From: Seiridium cupressi
Taxonomy: Eukaryota; Ascomycota; Sordariomycetes; Amphisphaeriales; Sporocadaceae
DNA length: 64,000 nucleotides
Direction: 5' to 3'
NCBI GenBank assembly: GCA_036674765.1
Contig: JARVKI010000011.1
Span: 496,001 to 560,000 of the forward strand
Shown: positions 60,150-64,000 of the stretch, piece after piece
Layout: each line of letters opens with the position of its first letter
Position numbering within the stretch: the first letter of the stretch is position 1
The notes under the pieces: model-generated
The model's input: only the letters and a program-made list of their open reading frames with translations
Databases searched by the model: none
Told to the model about the DNA's origin: nothing
Translations under genes and position numbers: made by a program

Positions 60150-63100
60150 ATGGCGGCCACAGGAATGTCACCCGACACGCCCGTCACATCAACTGATACG
60201 GCGTTATGTTTCATACCTCCCAAGAAGTATTGGGCCACTGTTGACCGGTTGCGTATGCTCTACGATCAAGCATACGAGAAGTGGCCCCCACATTTCAATC
60301 TCATATACCCATTTGTCAAGGTCGATGACCTGCCAAGAGTCGCGGACATCATATCATCCCACCTCGGGACCTCGGACATTTCTAGCAGAAAGCAAGGAAT
60401 CTCAGTCTCTTTGAACGCTGCCGACCTCTTCGCCCACGCACGCGACAACACTATTTTCATCCATGACAGCGATGCCGATCGTACATCGCAAGTGGACTGT
60501 CTCAGAGAAGCCATACTCGAAGCGCTAGCCCAACAGACGAAGAAATATCGCATGAATATGACCATAGGTCAGAGCGATGATCTCAATTCTGATCCACATA
60601 AATTCTTGCTGCAAAAGGCGGGTTTGATTCCGCCGGTGGAGTGGCAGCTTGAGGAGATATCGATCCTAGTGCGAGAGAAAGCGCAGATCAATGGGCAGAC
60701 CTCGAGCCAAATGAAACTTTGGGGGAGCATCAGCTTAAAGGACTTCAAGCTACACCGATTGCCTACTGCTTCTGGATTCTACGACTCGAAGTCAACGCCC
60801 GTGGTTTCACTCGCCGACAACATTGGAGCGCATGCAGAAAGCGAATCCCTGAGCCGGCTACCGCTTTGCTATTCTGCAAAGAGTGGAATATGGAAGCAAT
60901 ATCATGTTCCTTCGAGAGGTCAAACGTTGGCCAACCCAGAAATCCTCAAAGTTGCTTCGTACAATGTACTGGCTGAATTTCACTACCCGCCATCGCAAAC
61001 ACGGTATCCGCTGATTCTAAGAAACTTGCTAGCAGAATCTGGACTATCTGATGTCTTAGTGCTTGAAGAAGTTACAGATGACTTTCTCTGCTATCTCCTG
61101 GCTGACGAGAACATCCGGAGGGAGTATCCCTTCGTATCAAATGGTCCTCCCGATCAATTGGACATTGAGCCACTGCCGAGTCATCTAAACATTGTCATTT
61201 TGAGCAAATGGTCTTTTACCTGGGACTGGGTTTCTTTCAAGAGACGACACAAGGGCTCTATTGTGTTGCAGTTTGACGACATCGGCAAACGCGACGGGGA
61301 GGCATTCGTGCCGGTTATTCTAGCCACCGTCCATCTCACCTGTGGGCTCACAGATGGATCAGTTGCAGCCAAAAAGACTGAGTTACAGGTCATCCTCAAG
61401 TATCTTTTCAATGACTACCCGCAAAATCCCTGGATATTGGCCGGAGGCTTCAACATCACAACCAGTGCATTCACAATTAACGCCGCGCTGGAGAAGAAGG
61501 CAATTTCATCGCAGACGGCGACTTATTTGGCCGATCTGGAGACGCTTCTTTCAGAGTCCGGGCTATCTGATGCATGGACAGTGGCGCGTCTCGAAAACAC
61601 CGAGTCCTCTCATCTGGATGATGACCAACGACATCTTGCTGAGGCTTCTGAGGGCGAGCAAGGGGCTACCTTTGATCCTACGTTGAATGATCTTGCCGCA
61701 GCCATTGTTGGGAGTGGCTTCAACAACCGCCCACAAAGGTACGACCGGATCTTGTTTAAAGCGGCTGGCATTTTTTCTGTCCGTGGTTTCAACAGGTTCG
61801 GAAAACATGTTGGTGAGATCCAAACCGAGGGAGACACTGCGGCGGCAAGTACCACAGTATTTGCCAGTGACCATTGGGGAATTCGCTGCGCTTTACGACT
61901 TACATCAAGCCTACCAGAGGAACCGTCCGGAAATGAAACATCAAAGTTGATAGTGCCAGTCATCACAAAGCCAGTTCCCGAGAGTCTGTCAGATAGTAAT
62001 GAGCTAAGGAACTGTCTTATCGACCACGACGTTTTCCCTGCCGAGGAGGAATTTACCAAGCGGGAAGAGGCCCTCAAGATCTTACAGGCCACCTTGTCAG
62101 ATGCTAGCCCTGGTTTGGCCACTTCTCAGAACCGCCCAACTGTGCATTTCGTCATTGTTCCTGTTGGCTCGTATGGCTTAGGCGTATGGACTGCTTCATC
62201 TGACGTGGATTGTCTGTGCTTGGGATCGATTAGCCCGAAGGTGTTCTTTGCTCTCTCTGCGCAGAGACTTCGAAGAGCTTCGTCAAAGGGGATCAAGATC
62301 CTGAGAAGAGTCAATGCACTTTCTGGCACCATGCTTGAGCTCGAGATCTTAGGCGTCAAGATGGATCTACAATACTGCTCTTCAGCAATCATGGCACAGA
62401 CGTGGCCGCGGGCCATGGAACTCCCAGCCAACAGCCCTGCATTCACGCTTCCGACACAAACATTGGCGAAATTGAAACCAGCACGGGATTTGTATTATCT
62501 CCGACGGACAATACCAGACTTCGCAGCTTTTAGAACGGCTTTCCATCTCATCAAGACTTGGGCAAAGCAGCGTGGCATCTACGCTGCCCGGTTCGGATAT
62601 CTGGGAGGAATTCATATTGCAATCCTTCTTTCTCGCGTGTGCAAGCTTCTAAGTCGGGATATCGGTTTTGTCTCGGTACCGACAATCCTTCTAACCTTCT
62701 TCAATCATTATGCGAACTTCGACTGGAAAAATAAAATGGCTTTCGATCCATTCTTCCACAAGCGACTTCGATATGTAAGAACGTCTCGAGAGGCTATGGT
62801 TATCTTAGGCTTCCATTCACCTGGCCTAAATGTCGCAACCACTGCTTCACCACCTTCAGTCAGGACGATTTCAGAAGAGTTTAGAACAGCCGATCAGATG
62901 CTTTCTAGAGAAAACATTCGCTGGGTTGATTTTCTAGGAACGGAGAAGACATCTCTGAAAAGCGGCCCCAACACTTTCCTCGAGGCTTACCAAAGCTATG
63001 TGAAAATTGACGTGCAATTTTGGGGTGTATCGCACGCCAAAGGTAGTCAATACGTGGGCTGGCTCGAATCAAGACGTGTTATGCTACTAGTCGGTGAGTT

Positions 63101-63898
63101 AAAAGTGTTTGGCGAATCCTCTCCTGAAACCGTGTAGTCTAATGCCTCATAGATATTGGTCGGCGACTTCCAAACATCCATGCCCGGATATGGCCAGCTC
63201 GTTTTGTCGTCGAAGGGCCTTCAGACAATGAGAACGACTACCAAGGATGCTATCTTATTGGTCTGGACCTGTGGGAAACCCCTGAGGGGCAGACTATGTC
63301 AAAAGATGGCCTGAAGATGGCCCACGGCTCTCTTCTGACCGCGATTCAGAAATTCGAGGACCAAATCAGGGGTGATGAAAAGTATTTCGATGCCAAGTCG
63401 TCTTGGATGAGCGCTTCGATTGTGAAACAATCCGAATTAGGCAAATTAAAGCTGGATCACCGAGAGTGGGGCGAGCACACGATCGGCGAGGATGAGCCCG
63501 AAGATAATGAAGAGGATGAGGAAGTCACGGCCCGGGAATCCGACGGCGAGGCTATTCCAGCAACGGCCAAGAAGCTCAAGAAGAAAGAGAAAGAGCTGCC
63601 CGTAATACCTGCGTACACCGGCAAATTCCGATCGTCGGGGGACGTCATCAGCCGCATCCGCTGGGACCCTGCTATGGATAGCGGTGATTACCTTGTGGGA
63701 TATGAGGACCGCTTTCTGGGCATCAAGGAAAGGGCGCTAGACCAGTGGAAGGCCGAGCAGACTGACGAGGAGTTTATTCCTCAGCATCGCATCATGTACT
63801 TTAAGCGTATCAGTGATGGCATCATGGTTTGGGATCGCACATCTCGGAGGGACATGATTTTTGGAAGCGGCGTCCAGAGTACTGATATTCCTGCATGA
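60150..63898 (+). CDS. Four-domain RNA-repair-type protein: 2H phosphoesterase, EEP nuclease, nucleotidyltransferase, MJ1316
   Basis: Exons are 60150-63093 and 63153-63898 (1229 aa; intron 59 bp, GTGAGT...CATAG). Domains in order: a LigT/2H-like phosphoesterase (about 15-220), an endonuclease/exonuclease/phosphatase (EEP) fold (about 265-585), a poly(A)-polymerase-like nucleotidyltransferase (about 640-960) and an MJ1316 domain (about 1130-1229). The nucleotidyltransferase keeps G673-S674 and D685-x-D687 (SDVDCL) plus D739 (KMDLQY). The MJ1316 end is typical (TGKFRSSGDVISRIRWD, QHRIMYF, VWDRTSRRDMIFGSG). The 2H motif 1 is HFNL (His48), but motif 2 reads MNMTIG, with Asn136 where His is expected. 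The EEP part keeps N272, E307 and D574-H575, but GDFN reads GGFN (Gly433). MJ1316 is predicted to recognise cyclic-phosphate RNA ends; the fusion suggests end processing and tailing of broken RNA. A KKLKKKEKE-rich acidic/basic linker precedes MJ1316. Actual activity is unknown. Confidence 0.88.
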
Positions 63899-64000
63899 AG
63901 TTGAACACTAGCTTTTGTTATGTAGAACTTGCCAACATGGGAATGGCATTGCTCATGTTTTTGACATTGTGCATCCAATGAGTAATAAATCAAGCGGGCC
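63899..64000. other. 3' end of window, downstream region
   Basis: About 100 bp after the RNA-repair-type gene; AATAAA-like AT-rich sequence (GTAATAAATC near 63,982) may be its polyadenylation signal. No gene seen. Confidence 0.4.

Overview
The window is nuclear DNA of a filamentous ascomycete (Pezizomycotina). The genes carry short introns (mostly 50-150 bp) with GTAAGT/GTATGT-type donors, CTRAY branch sites and YAG acceptors. The gene content is typically fungal: an AA9 lytic polysaccharide monooxygenase, a QutR-like AROM-derived repressor, a Zn2Cys6 regulator, a 4.36-kDa-residue-class dynein-1 heavy chain of fungal form, Svf1, and a Delta-12-type desaturase. I cannot name the genus. There is no rRNA, convincing tRNA, CRISPR, intact transposon or secondary-metabolite cluster. 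Genes lie on both strands without operon structure.

Layout. 0-5.3 kb: 3' end of mitochondrial chaperonin HSP10, a secreted AA9 LPMO, and an unnamed two-exon dimeric-barrel-like protein. 5.3-8.4 kb: a multi-span membrane protein (minus) and a calmodulin paralogue with four intact EF-hands and an ATG-only first exon. 8.4-11.1 kb: gene-poor, stop-riddled, decayed-looking DNA. 11.1-13.6 kb: mitochondrial ribosomal protein uL11m (minus) and Svf1 (plus), divergent from one 469-bp promoter. 14.4-16.7 kb: a divergent histone H4 variant and a membrane-anchored GNAT acetyltransferase. 16.7-20.6 kb: almost 4 kb without a convincing gene, upstream of a large zinc-finger regulator (20.6-23.8 kb). 24.3-29.1 kb: a 2EXR/F-box-like protein and a polyglutamine protein with a FAR1-type DNA-binding domain. 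30.1-43.3 kb: dynein-1 heavy chain (4357 aa). 43.9-51.3 kb: a secreted alpha/beta hydrolase, then a QutR-like pseudo-AROM repressor divergent from a Zn2Cys6 regulator, with no quinate catabolic genes beside them. 53.1-54.1 kb: a conserved-looking unknown protein. 55.8-57.4 kb: a fatty-acid desaturase with three histidine boxes. 60.2-63.9 kb: a four-domain RNA-repair-type protein (2H phosphoesterase, EEP nuclease fold, poly(A)-polymerase-like nucleotidyltransferase, MJ1316 domain).

Function. Most of the window is ordinary housekeeping and accessory genes without a shared pathway. The parts worth following up are the RNA-repair-type fusion, in which the 2H and EEP active sites appear changed while the nucleotidyltransferase and MJ1316 parts look intact; the histone H4 variant with extended tails; the paired AROM-derived repressor and zinc-cluster regulator with no target genes nearby; and the FAR1-domain polyQ protein, which may be of transposon origin. 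Exon coordinates were worked out by hand from splice signals and reading frame and have not been tested against transcripts.
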